Made by a program: the position numbers and the translations under genes
Notes under the pieces: generated by a model
The model's input: only the letters and a program-made list of their open reading frames with translations
Databases searched by the model: none
Told to the model about the DNA's origin: nothing
Assembly (NCBI GenBank): GCA_021809425.1
Contig: JAKBAA010000006.1
Coordinates: 1-64,000 of the forward strand
DNA length: 64,000 bases
Direction of reading: 5' to 3'
Source of the DNA: Actinomycetes bacterium
Lineage (GTDB): Bacteria; Actinomycetota; Acidimicrobiia; Acidimicrobiales; Bog-793
In this document: positions 10,124 through 18,528 of the stretch, piece by piece
Layout of the letters: the number at the start of each line of letters is the position of its first letter
Numbering within the stretch: the stretch's first letter is position 1

Positions 10124-11086
10124 TCAGTCTGCGGTGACGACGACGTCGCCCGAAGCGGTCACCTCGACCGGCAGCGGCCCGGTCAGCTCTCCGACGAAGC
10201 CGTGATCGCTCACCTCACGGAAGGCGACGAACCCGTACTTGTCCGTGTCGGTCGGCACGAGCTTCCCGGCGTAGAGGGTCTCCCCGGGTACCGCGGCGAC
10301 CGGGCGATCGCTCGGCCGCAGCACTCCGCTCCCCGACCGCCCGACGAAGGCGAACGTCCCCGTCGCCCGGCAGGAGTTGCCGAGCCGCTCGCGACGCTCG
10401 GCGGAATGGTCCTCCGTCCGGCAGGAGAAGAGGACGACGCTCCAACCGTCCACCTCGGAGAGCTGGGGAACCTCCACCTGGGCGAAGTCGCCCGGTTCGG
10501 TGATCGGGGGCAGGACCTCCCAGTCGACGAGGTCACGCGAGCGCGCGTGCGCGATCACCCCGGCGCCGTCGGCGGGGCCTTCCGGGGAGCGGGCGGTGAT
10601 GAGCGCGTGCACCTCCTCCTCGCCGGGGACGCGGAACAGGAAGGGATCGCGCCAGGACTGGTCGCGCCAGCGCCCCTGGGGGAGCTGCTCGTACCAGCGG
10701 GGGTCGGCCTCGAGGACCGGGTTGGCGCCGTGGCGTCTCCAGGTGAGCAGGTCTTCCGAGGTCGCAAGCCCGATCCGCTGCACGAGTCCCTGCTCGGCCC
10801 GGTGGATGCCCGTGTAGAGCATGTGCCAGCGACCTTCGTGGCGCAGGACGCTCCCGGTCCAGACGGCGAGGTCGTCCCACGCCCCCTGTTCCCCCGGGTG
10901 CAGGGCATCGGAGAGCACGCGCCACTCGCGAAACTCGCGCGTCACGGCGTGGCCGATCGTGGCGTGGTGATGGCGCAGCTCGGGATCACCGAGGTCTCGT
11001 GGGGCCTGGAGGTAGAAGACGTGGTGCTCGCCGGCATCCTCCGCGAGCCAGAAGTCCCACACCCACCTGTCCGGAAGCGCAAACAT
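10124..11086 (-). CDS. Glycoside hydrolase, GH32/GH68/GH43-like five-bladed propeller
   Basis: MFALPDRWVWDFWLAEDAGEHHVFYLQAPRDL..., 'WRDPFLF', 'WTGSVL'; embedded in a sugar ABC transporter locus. Confidence 0.65.
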   Translation of the reverse strand: MFALPDRWVWDFWLAEDAGEHHVFYLQAPRDLGDPELRHHHATIGHAVTREFREWRVLSDALHPGEQGAWDDLAVWTGSVLRHEGRWHMLYTGIHRAEQGLVQRIGLATSEDLLTWRRHGANPVLEADPRWYEQLPQGRWRDQSWRDPFLFRVPGEEEVHALITARSPEGPADGAGVIAHARSRDLVDWEVLPPITEPGDFAQVEVPQLSEVDGWSVVLFSCRTEDHSAERRERLGNSCRATGTFAFVGRSGSGVLRPSDRPVAAVPGETLYAGKLVPTDTDKYGFVAFREVSDHGFVGELTGPLPVEVTASGDVVVTAD

Positions 11087-11097
11087 GCCGGCGATCC

Positions 11098-11922
11098 CTA
11101 ACCCTTCAACGAGCCCTGCAAGAGGGCGGTGACGAACTGCCGCTGGAACGCGATGAACAGGATGAGCGTCGGGGCGAGGATCAGGAGCGAGCCGGCGTTC
11201 AGGAGCGGGATGTTGGTCCCCCACTGGCCCTGGAACGCCCCGAGGGCGCCGGCCATGGTGCGGTTCGTCGGGACGTCGACCAGCACGATGGCGAGCAGGA
11301 ACTGGTTCCAGGTCCACACCGACAGCAGGATCCCGAGCGAGGTCAGTGCCGGGCGGGCGAGCGGGACGTGCACCCGCCAGAACAGCTGCCAGGTCGTCGC
11401 ACCATCCACGCGCGCGGCCTCCGAGAGCTCGCGGGGCGCGTTGATGAAGTGCGCCCTCATCCAGTAGACGCTGAACGGCATGAACAGGCCGATCAGGGGC
11501 AGGATGAGCGCCCACCTCGTGTCGAGGAGGCCCAGGCCGCGCACCTCGTAGTACAGGGGCACGATGATGCCTTCGAGCGGGAGCGTGAGGCCCAGCAAGA
11601 ACAGCACGAAGGCGACCTGGCCGCCACGGACCCGGAGGTGACCGAGGGCGAAGCCGGCGAAGGTCGAGATGAGGAGCGAGATGGGGACGACGCCGAGCAG
11701 GATGAGCCCGCTCGACTCGAGGAGCACGCCCATGTCGGCCGCCCTGAATGCCGAGAGGAAGTTGCCCCACTGCGGGTGTGCCGGCCACGAGATGCCGATG
11801 GGGTACGAGCCCGACGGGAAGAGCGCGCTCGTGAACATGCTGACGAAGGGCAGCAGGGTCACCACCATCAGCACGCCGAGGAGCAGCCAGCCCACGACGA
11901 CGTTTCGGCGGGCGATGATCAC
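11098..11922 (-). CDS. Carbohydrate ABC transporter permease (MalG-like)
   Basis: Multiple TM segments plus EAA loop 'ELSEAARVDGATTWQLFWRVHVPLARPAL'. Confidence 0.9.
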   Translation of the reverse strand: MIIARRNVVVGWLLLGVLMVVTLLPFVSMFTSALFPSGSYPIGISWPAHPQWGNFLSAFRAADMGVLLESSGLILLGVVPISLLISTFAGFALGHLRVRGGQVAFVLFLLGLTLPLEGIIVPLYYEVRGLGLLDTRWALILPLIGLFMPFSVYWMRAHFINAPRELSEAARVDGATTWQLFWRVHVPLARPALTSLGILLSVWTWNQFLLAIVLVDVPTNRTMAGALGAFQGQWGTNIPLLNAGSLLILAPTLILFIAFQRQFVTALLQGSLKG

Positions 11923-12893
11923 CGGTCACCGCTTCCGCGCCGGACGTACCACTGGATGGGAAGGATGCAGACGAGGACGAGCACCATGAGGACGACCGCC
12001 AGAGCGGAGGCGAGCCCCATCTGCCGGTTGTAGAACGCAAGCTGGTAGATCTCGAGCCCGGGGACCATCGTGGCGTTCCCCGGACCTCCCTGGGTCGAGA
12101 TGTAGACGATGTCGAAGGCGGAGAGTGCGGCGATCACCGTCACCGTCACGCACACACCGATCTCTTGGCGGATGCTGGGCAGCGTCACCGAGAGGAACTC
12201 CCGAAGCGGGCCCGCTCCGTCGAGCTGCGCCGCCTCGTAGAGCGACGACTCGATCTTCGTCATGCCGGCCAGCAGCAGCACGATGCAGAGGCCGAGCAGC
12301 ACCCAGGCGCCGATGATGCCGACCGAGGGCAGCGCCGTGCTGAAGTCACCCAACCAGGAGTGCGCAAGACTGCCGAGACCGACCTTCTGCAGGATCTGGT
12401 CCACCGCGCCCGTCGTCGACAGCATCCAGTTCCAGGCGATGCCGGCGGCAACGAGAGGGACGACCTGGGGCAGGAAGAGGACGACCCGGGCGACGGCGCT
12501 CATCTTGGCGCTCACGAACCGCCGCATCGCCGTCGCCACGGCGAGCCCGAGGACGATCGGGATCACGCTGAAGTACAGGATCAGCACGAAGGCGTGGCCG
12601 ATGACGCCGAGGAGCTGACCGTTGGTGAAGACGGTGCGGTAGTTGGAAAGGCCCGCGCCCTGGAGCGTGCTGATCCCGTCCCAGTTGTAGAAGGAATACC
12701 GCACGGTCTGCACGATCGGCCAGAGCACGAAGCCCGCGTAGGCGAGCAGCGCTGGAGCGACGAACGCCCAGTACCGGTTCGGGACACCGCGCCCCTTGCG
12801 CGGGCGTGGTGCACCGCGCTCCTTGTGGGAGCGCGGTGCACCGGCGCCGTGGGGGGCGCCTGACGGTCGCGTCAGGTCGTTCAAAGCGGTCAA
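11919..12893 (-). CDS. Carbohydrate ABC transporter permease (MalF-like)
   Basis: Multiple TM segments; EAA loop 'LYEAAQLDGAGPLREFLSVTLPSI'; overlaps the MalG-like gene by 4 bp. Confidence 0.9.
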   Translation of the reverse strand: MTALNDLTRPSGAPHGAGAPRSHKERGAPRPRKGRGVPNRYWAFVAPALLAYAGFVLWPIVQTVRYSFYNWDGISTLQGAGLSNYRTVFTNGQLLGVIGHAFVLILYFSVIPIVLGLAVATAMRRFVSAKMSAVARVVLFLPQVVPLVAAGIAWNWMLSTTGAVDQILQKVGLGSLAHSWLGDFSTALPSVGIIGAWVLLGLCIVLLLAGMTKIESSLYEAAQLDGAGPLREFLSVTLPSIRQEIGVCVTVTVIAALSAFDIVYISTQGGPGNATMVPGLEIYQLAFYNRQMGLASALAVVLMVLVLVCILPIQWYVRRGSGDR

Positions 12894-12909
12894 CTCGGGC
12901 TCTGGATGC

Positions 12910-14340
12910 TCAGGGAGCCGAAAGCTCCTGCTGGTAGGCGCTCTGCACCGCCTGGAGCACCCCCGACGGCGTGGTCTGGCCGCCCAGCAGCTTCTGCACC
13001 GCAGGGGTGAGACCCTCCGCGTCGATGGAGCCCGTCGCGTTGGCGATGAAGCCCATCGCGCCGTCGTCGGCCGCCACCACCTTGCCGGCGGCGAGCGTCT
13101 GCGCCGTCACCGTGCCGGGCTTGACCGCCGGGATCGGGAGGCTCGACGGGCCGCCCGGGTTGGAGCCGCCCTCCTTCACGTTGAGCGCCCGAGCTGCCGG
13201 GTTCGTCTCGACCCAGTTCAAGAAGAACGCCGCACAGTTCGCGTGCTTGGCTGCCGCAGGGATGAGGTAGGTCAGCGGTGCCGACATCGCGGCCTGCTTG
13301 CCACCGGCCGTGATGGCCGGGAACAGGAAGAACCCGTACTTCCCCGGGAAGTTGGTGTCGAAGTTGCCCGACTCCCAGTCACCGTCGAAGATGAACACGC
13401 CCTGGCCGTGCTCGAAGCGGCCCATCATGGTGGAGTACGACACCGCATTGGCGTCCGAGTTGAAGTACCCCTTCTTGATCCAGGTGTCGAGGTGCTCGGT
13501 CGCGGCGAGGTTGGCCGGCGTGTTGAAGGTGGCGTGCGGCTGGTCGAAGACCCACTTGTTGATGTTGGCGACCGACCCGTACTGCTTGATGTTGTAGTCC
13601 GCCATGAGGTCCTGCAGGGGGAAGATCAGCCCGCCGTTGCCGGCGCTGTTGAACTGCTCGACGGGGAGCAGGCCCTTGGCCTTCGCCTTGGCGAGGTCGG
13701 CGTCCAACTGCGCCAGGGTCGCCGGCGGCTTGGTCATGCCGATCTTCTTGGCGTAGGCCTTGTTGTAGAACACGCCGGTCATCGAGTAGTTGATCCCCAT
13801 CGCCCACAGCGGGCCGATGCCCTGCGGGCTGCCGCTCGGCGCGACACGCAGCTGGGCGAGGTCCGAGGCGGGGAACTTGCTCCACCCGAACGTCTTGTAG
13901 TAGCCGTCCATGTTCTTGATGAGGTGGTCCTTGACCAGGCCGGAGATCTGCGGCGCCCGCATCAGGTCAGGCGGGTTGGGGCTCGACATCACGAGCGGCG
14001 CGTCCTGGGTGATGACGGCGAAGGGGTCCTCGCGGATCTTCCACGTCACGTTCGGGTACTGCTTCGTGAACAGCTTGGTGAGATCGACGATGTCCGGGAA
14101 GCCGGTCTCGAAATAGCCCTGCATCGTGACCGGCTTGGTGCCGCAGTTCGCGGCGAAGCTCGCAGCGCCACCGGCGGCCTTCGGCCTTGCTGCAGCGTGA
14201 CCGGCCGTGCGGTGGGCGACCCGAGACCCCGACGCGGGGCCGGCCGCGAGTCCAGCGGCGGCGATGACAGCCAGCGTGGACGAGCACGCCGTCACGGTCC
14301 ACCGTCGCCTTGTCGTGCCAACGGATCTCCTCAACTCCAT
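12910..14340 (-). CDS. Extracellular sugar-binding protein of ABC transporter
   Basis: Start at ATG 14340 with AGGAGGA SD; signal sequence; SBP_bac_1-like 'ETGFPDIVDLTKLFTKQYPNVTWKI', 'FIFDGDWESGNF'. Confidence 0.85.
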   Translation of the reverse strand: MELRRSVGTTRRRWTVTACSSTLAVIAAAGLAAGPASGSRVAHRTAGHAAARPKAAGGAASFAANCGTKPVTMQGYFETGFPDIVDLTKLFTKQYPNVTWKIREDPFAVITQDAPLVMSSPNPPDLMRAPQISGLVKDHLIKNMDGYYKTFGWSKFPASDLAQLRVAPSGSPQGIGPLWAMGINYSMTGVFYNKAYAKKIGMTKPPATLAQLDADLAKAKAKGLLPVEQFNSAGNGGLIFPLQDLMADYNIKQYGSVANINKWVFDQPHATFNTPANLAATEHLDTWIKKGYFNSDANAVSYSTMMGRFEHGQGVFIFDGDWESGNFDTNFPGKYGFFLFPAITAGGKQAAMSAPLTYLIPAAAKHANCAAFFLNWVETNPAARALNVKEGGSNPGGPSSLPIPAVKPGTVTAQTLAAGKVVAADDGAMGFIANATGSIDAEGLTPAVQKLLGGQTTPSGVLQAVQSAYQQELSAP

Positions 14341-14444
14341 CCTCCTTTGTTGGAGCCATCGTGGGTGATCGCGGCGATCCGAGGCACGCCGGGAGCGGAC
14401 CAGAAGCCCTCCCCGGTGCCCGGACACCCCCCCATCCCCCATGT

Positions 14445-14460
14445 GCTAAATCGCATTAGC
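14445..14460. promoter_or_regulatory. Putative LacI-family operator GCTAAATCGCATTAGC
   Basis: Imperfect palindrome (GCTAA...TTAGC) with central CG, in the divergent intergenic region between the binding-protein gene and the lacI-type gene. Confidence 0.6.
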
Positions 14461-14552
14461 GGCGGTCTTGATGATGCAGCTTCGACCAGTCGTCGTCAAG
14501 ATGGAGCCCTCACCCGGCCGTCCGGCCGTGGCGGCCGCGTATGCTCACTGCC

Positions 14553-15689
14553 ATGCCGGCACCGCCTTCGAACGGACCCCGCCGGCCGCGCCGTCGCTCT
14601 ACGACCGAGGAGGAGGGCTCCGGCGCCGCAGCGAAGCCGAACCGGCGGACGACCCTTGCCGACGTCGCTCGACGCGCAGGGGTCTCCCAGACGACCGCCT
14701 CGTTCGTCCTGAGCGGGCGCCGAGAGGAGATGCGGATCTCGGCACAGATCGAGGCGAAGGTTCTGGAGGCCGTCGCGGAGACCGGCTACCGCCCGAACGT
14801 CGTCTCCCGCAGCCTGCGCACGGGCTCGTCGCACACGATCGGCTTCGTCTCCGACACCGTCGCCACCACCCCGTTCGCCGGTCACCTCATCTGGGGGGCG
14901 CTCGACGCAGCGCGCGAGCGTGACCGGCTCTTGCTCATCGCAGAGACCGAGGGTGACGCGGAGCTCGAGACGCAGATGATCGAGACGATGCGCGACCGGC
15001 AGGTGGAGGGCATCGTTCTCGCGTCGATGTACACGCGCCGGACGAACGTCCCCGCCGCCCTCCTCGACGGACCCGGCGTGCTGCTCAACATCGTGCCGAC
15101 GAGAGCGTGCGCGGTACCGGTCGTCATCCCCGACGAGGCGGAGGCGGGGCGGACCGCAGCACGCCACCTGCTCGAGGCCGGCTACCGGGAGGGCATCTAC
15201 CTCGTCGGCGTGGGCGTCAACCCGCCGAAGACGCCGAGGGGCGCCGTAGCCGCCTCCGAGCGGCTCCTCGGGATCATCGAGGAGCTGGCCGCCGCCGGCG
15301 TCACACCGGCGGGAGGCGCCTACGTCAAGGACTGGCAACCCAAGGGTGGCTACGAGGCGACGAAGGAGCTTCTCCGACGCCGGCACCAGCCGAAGGCGCT
15401 CATCTGCTTCAACGACCGACTGTCCATGGGGGCGTTCCAGGCGCTGGAGGACGCAGCCCTGATGGTCGCCCGAGACGTATCGGTGATCTCCTTCGACGAC
15501 GAGCCCGTCGCCTCGTGGCTCCGGCCGGCCCTGACGAGCATCGCCCTCCCCCACTACGAGCTCGGTCGTCAGGCCATCGAGCTGCTGCTGGCGCCGGGAA
15601 GCGAGGCGCCGGGCGGCGTGCACCGGGTCCCCATGCCGCTGCGCCTGCGCGAGTCGGTCGGTCGGGTCGAGCGGACGGCGACGGGATAG
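14553..15689 (+). CDS. LacI-family transcriptional regulator
   Basis: HTH 'TTLADVARRAGVSQTTASFVLSGRREEMRISAQIEAKVLEAVAETGYRPN' and a periplasmic-binding-like sensor. ATG 14553 preferred over 14541 because of TATGCT-N7-ATG. Confidence 0.9.
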   Translation: MPAPPSNGPRRPRRRSTTEEEGSGAAAKPNRRTTLADVARRAGVSQTTASFVLSGRREEMRISAQIEAKVLEAVAETGYRPNVVSRSLRTGSSHTIGFVSDTVATTPFAGHLIWGALDAARERDRLLLIAETEGDAELETQMIETMRDRQVEGIVLASMYTRRTNVPAALLDGPGVLLNIVPTRACAVPVVIPDEAEAGRTAARHLLEAGYREGIYLVGVGVNPPKTPRGAVAASERLLGIIEELAAAGVTPAGGAYVKDWQPKGGYEATKELLRRRHQPKALICFNDRLSMGAFQALEDAALMVARDVSVISFDDEPVASWLRPALTSIALPHYELGRQAIELLLAPGSEAPGGVHRVPMPLRLRESVGRVERTATG

Positions 15690-15708
15690 CGAAGGGGCCT
15701 CTCCGAGG

Positions 15709-15793
15709 GGTGGACCCAGTCGCGCTCGTCCTTCGGGTCGCCGTCGCCCAGCGCCCGCTGAACAGGCGTTTTGCTCGGCTGATCGTGAGCCAT
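15709..15793 (-). pseudogene. C-terminal remnant of a DUF5615-type PIN-like toxin gene
   Basis: VQRALGDGDPKDERDWVHP matches LQALLDGDPKDELDWVHWL of the intact copy at 18169-18528; nucleotide similarity over ~55 bp. Confidence 0.6.
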
Positions 15794-15846
15794 CCACCTC
15801 GTCCAAACACGTCTGATGTTTGTCTGACGTCGAGGAGGATGGCGTC

Positions 15847-16308
15847 GTGCCCACCACCGAGCAGTTCACCTTCAGGGACCTGCTTCGCGAGCCGAAGCGG
15901 GTGTCGGAGGCCGTCGATCGCGAGCGCCGACTCCTCATCCACCGCCGCGGTGCCCCCGACCTCGTCGTGACCCGAGCCGACCTGTTCGAGGACGAGCTCG
16001 CAGGCGCCAGCGGCCTCGGCCGTCTGCTCCGCAACCTCCTCGCCCACGTTCCCTCGAGCGAGGTCGGCGAGATCGTGGCCGACGCCCTTCCCTGGACGCG
16101 CTTTCTCAGCGAGGAAGGACGCACCAAGCTCGCCGCCGAGCTCGGCGCAACGCTCGATGCCTGCGCCGAGCTCGAGACCTTCGTCGCCCTCGGTCAGCTC
16201 CTCGCGGAGTGGAAGGCCACCGCGGCGGTGCAAGCCGACCCAGAGCTTCGCGCGCGCCTCGCCACGCCCGTCGAGGCCGTCGACGGCCGTAGCGTCCCTG
16301 CCTCGTGA
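15847..16308 (+). CDS. Phd/YefM-like antitoxin-type protein
   Basis: FTFRDLLREPKRVSEAVDRERRLLIHRRGAPDLVVTRADLFE resembles a Phd/YefM N-terminal fold; GTG start with GAGGAGG SD. Confidence 0.5.
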   Translation: MPTTEQFTFRDLLREPKRVSEAVDRERRLLIHRRGAPDLVVTRADLFEDELAGASGLGRLLRNLLAHVPSSEVGEIVADALPWTRFLSEEGRTKLAAELGATLDACAELETFVALGQLLAEWKATAAVQADPELRARLATPVEAVDGRSVPAS

Positions 16309-16440
16309 CCCTTCGCTCACCGCAGCGCCGAGGACAGCGGGTCGCGCCCCCTGCGGCCGGTAGCGAGTGGGAGCTTCGCTTCGCAACCCAGTTGTCGCCG
16401 ACCCTGGCACCGCACCGCTGGCGCCCACGATCGGAAGGCG

Positions 16441-16931
16441 GTCCTGCGGTGCACAAGGAAGCTCCTCGACGTGATCCACGCCGAGCGACTGGCAACGCCT
16501 CGGCTCGACGGCGAGAACTGGTACGCGAACCTTCTCGTCCTCGACCGGCGCAAGTGCCTCCTGCTCACCCACCCCAGCACCTTGTTCACGGTCTTCGAGC
16601 CCGACGTCCGGGCGGCGGCCCATGCGAGCGACCCCACGACCTCGTGGTCCAACTCGCCGAGCGCGAGCTGCTCCACGAGGCCCTCTCCCTCGACGTCTTC
16701 GGCGAGCTTCGGGCCGAACCACTGTCGCTCGCCAAGACCGCCGACCGCAGGGTGCTGGGGTGCATGAACGACATGGCCATCCACTGCGAAGTAGCCGCCG
16801 CGAGAGCCGGGAGCTTGTCCGCGGACAACGTCCGCGCTCTCAACAACGACTTGCGCCGGAACATCAACAGCGCCCGGGACGATGGGCGTCCGATCGACCT
16901 GGTGGCGGCGCGTACCGTCGCCTCGCCGTGA
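16441..16931 (+). pseudogene. DUF6933-like protein gene interrupted by a frameshift
   Basis: Frame 1: VLRCTRKLLDVIHAERLATPRLDGENWYANLLVLDRRKCLLLTHPSTLFTVFEPDVRAA. After ~16610-16645 the homology continues in another frame: HDLVVQLAERELLHEALSLDVFGELRAEPLSLAKTADRRVLGCMNDMAIHCEVA...LNNDLRRNINSARDDGRPIDLVAARTVA. Confidence 0.6.
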
Positions 16932-17083
16932 GTGTCCGACGCCACCTGGGGCCTTCCGTGCGTACTCGAAGCCATGGCTTCGGGCCCTCATCGAGGCCCA
17001 TGGGCGGCGGCGCACACGCGACGGCTCGTGCGACTCGAACCCCACGTTCCATCTGGCTTCTTGGCCAGCCACGTTCCCTGATG

Positions 17084-17116
17084 TTGTGGGAGTTCAACTC
17101 GGTGTCGGAGGGGGGA
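17084..17116. repeat. Distal copy of 33-bp att-like direct repeat (tRNA-Leu 3' end)
   Basis: TTGTGGGAGTTCAACTCGGTGTCGGAGGGGGGA; one mismatch to 19213-19245. Confidence 0.75.
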
Positions 17117-17198
17117 TTGTTCCACCTACGACACGCGCGACAACGCTCGTCTTGGCGCCCCGAACAGGGCGTTCGCGCGCACATCACCGTGCCGCTGG

Positions 17199-17570
17199 TT
17201 AGCGAGCAACGACCCTCCAGCGTTCCGCTATCGCGCGCGCGTCGATGGCGCCGCGTGCGACATCGACGACGAGGTCGAATGCCTCGTCGTCGCGCAGCGC
17301 GACCTCGCAGCCGTTGAGATCGAGGAACACGACGACCGCCAGCCATGCGAGTCGCTTGTTCCCATCGACGAGCGCGTGATTACGGGCGAGCGAGTGGAGG
17401 AGCGCGGCCGCCTTCAGATCGATCGTGGCGTACACGTCCTCGCCAAAGGCGCTTGCCCTCGGTCTCGCCAACGCCGACTCGAGCAGACCCACGTCTCGAA
17501 CCGGGCCGACCCCGAGCACCCGAACCATGCCGAGGAGGTCCTCGAGGTCGAGGTGCTCGGTCTGCCTCAC
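17199..17570 (-). CDS. Fic/Doc-family toxin
   Basis: 'HSLARNHALVDGNKRLAWLAVVVFLDLNG' matches the Fic motif HxFx(D/E)GNxR; 123 aa; 4-bp overlap with the upstream RHH gene. Confidence 0.85.
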   Translation of the reverse strand: MRQTEHLDLEDLLGMVRVLGVGPVRDVGLLESALARPRASAFGEDVYATIDLKAAALLHSLARNHALVDGNKRLAWLAVVVFLDLNGCEVALRDDEAFDLVVDVARGAIDARAIAERWRVVAR

Positions 17571-17773
17571 TCCCGCCCGAGACGCTCGAGCACGTCGCCC
17601 CAGCGCTCGGCAAGTCGCTGCGTGCCCTCGGCGACACGGCGTCGATGGACCATGCGTTCGTAGCGCTCCACGACCGAGCGTCGGATCACCTCTTGGCGGG
17701 AGACCCCTTCGAGCTCGACGAGCCCATCGAGCGCCTCTTCCATCTGGTCATCCGTCCGCACCGTCAGCGCCAC
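17567..17773 (-). CDS. Ribbon-helix-helix (CopG-like) antitoxin
   Basis: MALTVRTDDQMEEALDGLVELEGVSRQEVIRRSVVERYERM: RHH-like; GTG start; pairs with Doc. Confidence 0.8.
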   Translation of the reverse strand: MALTVRTDDQMEEALDGLVELEGVSRQEVIRRSVVERYERMVHRRRVAEGTQRLAERWGDVLERLGRE

Positions 17774-17780
17774 GCAAGAA

Positions 17781-17799
17781 TGATACCACCGTGGTATCA
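17781..17799. promoter_or_regulatory. Perfect inverted repeat TGATACCAC-C-GTGGTATCA, probable autoregulatory operator
   Basis: 9-bp arms, 1-bp centre, 7 bp upstream of the RHH GTG start; overlaps a -10-like TATCAT. Confidence 0.7.
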
Positions 17800-18168
17800 G
17801 CCGCGATCCCTCGCGGTGCTTCGCGCCAGGGCCAACGCCCGATGCTGGATCCTGCGAACCGGGCGGTGTGAGATGACAGCGGCGCCTACACCACCACCAT
17901 GGTGCTCGCCATCGGCCCGCTCCTGCCGGCCGGGCGCCTCGGTGGCTCGGTCGGGCAAACGGACGGGGGATCCCGCCTACTCAACTACCTCGACGGGTCG
18001 TATCCGCTCCCCGCCGGCGAGCCGTCGCGCGGTGCTCGTGGGGCGCGAGCGGCTGCACGGTGGCGACTACCGGGATGGCGAGGCGTCTGAGGGCGGAGCG
18101 AGGCGGAGATTGCAGGGACCTACCGGAAGGCCTTGAGGCGGCGCCGAGGATTGAGGCAAGGCGCGCGC

Positions 18169-18528
18169 TCAGGAGAGCCAGTGGACCCAGTCGAGCTCGT
18201 CCTTGGGATCGCCGTCGAGCAGGGCCTGCAAGGCAGCGACGAGGTTCGCCGGGTAGGCGGCACTCCCCCGGTGGAACCGCCGCGGCGAGGTGAACACGAC
18301 CCCGGCGTGATGCTCGCCTGCCGCAGCCCAGGCACGGACGATCCGGTCGAAGTCCGCCACGTTCTCCGTCACGACCGCCCGCCCCTCCCTCGTCGCAGCG
18401 CGCAGCAGGTCGTCATCGGCGAGGGAGGCGAGCACCGGGTCGCCCGAGGCCGCCACGACGTCGTGGCCAGCGCCACACAGCCGCTCGGCGGCAAGGCGGG
18501 AGTGGTGGACGTCGAGCAGCAGCCTCAC
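18169..18528 (-). CDS. DUF5615-type PIN-like toxin
   Basis: MRLLLDVHHSRLAAERLCGAGHDVVAASGDPVLASLADDDLLRAATREGRAVVTENVADF: PIN-like acidic pattern (LLLD, DDDLL, TENVADF); 4-bp overlap with the upstream gene. Confidence 0.75.
   Translation of the reverse strand: MRLLLDVHHSRLAAERLCGAGHDVVAASGDPVLASLADDDLLRAATREGRAVVTENVADFDRIVRAWAAAGEHHAGVVFTSPRRFHRGSAAYPANLVAALQALLDGDPKDELDWVHWLS

Noticed and set aside
16985-17070. tRNA-like segment (CTGGC-CAAGAA-GCCAG stem and GTGGGGTTCGAGTCGCAC on the minus strand)
   Set aside because: No acceptor stem pairing and the T-arm does not close; at best a degenerate tRNA fragment.
17800-18165. Short ORFs between the two TA modules (e.g. 17899..18090)
   Set aside because: Compositionally weak and without recognisable homology; possibly decayed gene debris but not supportable.
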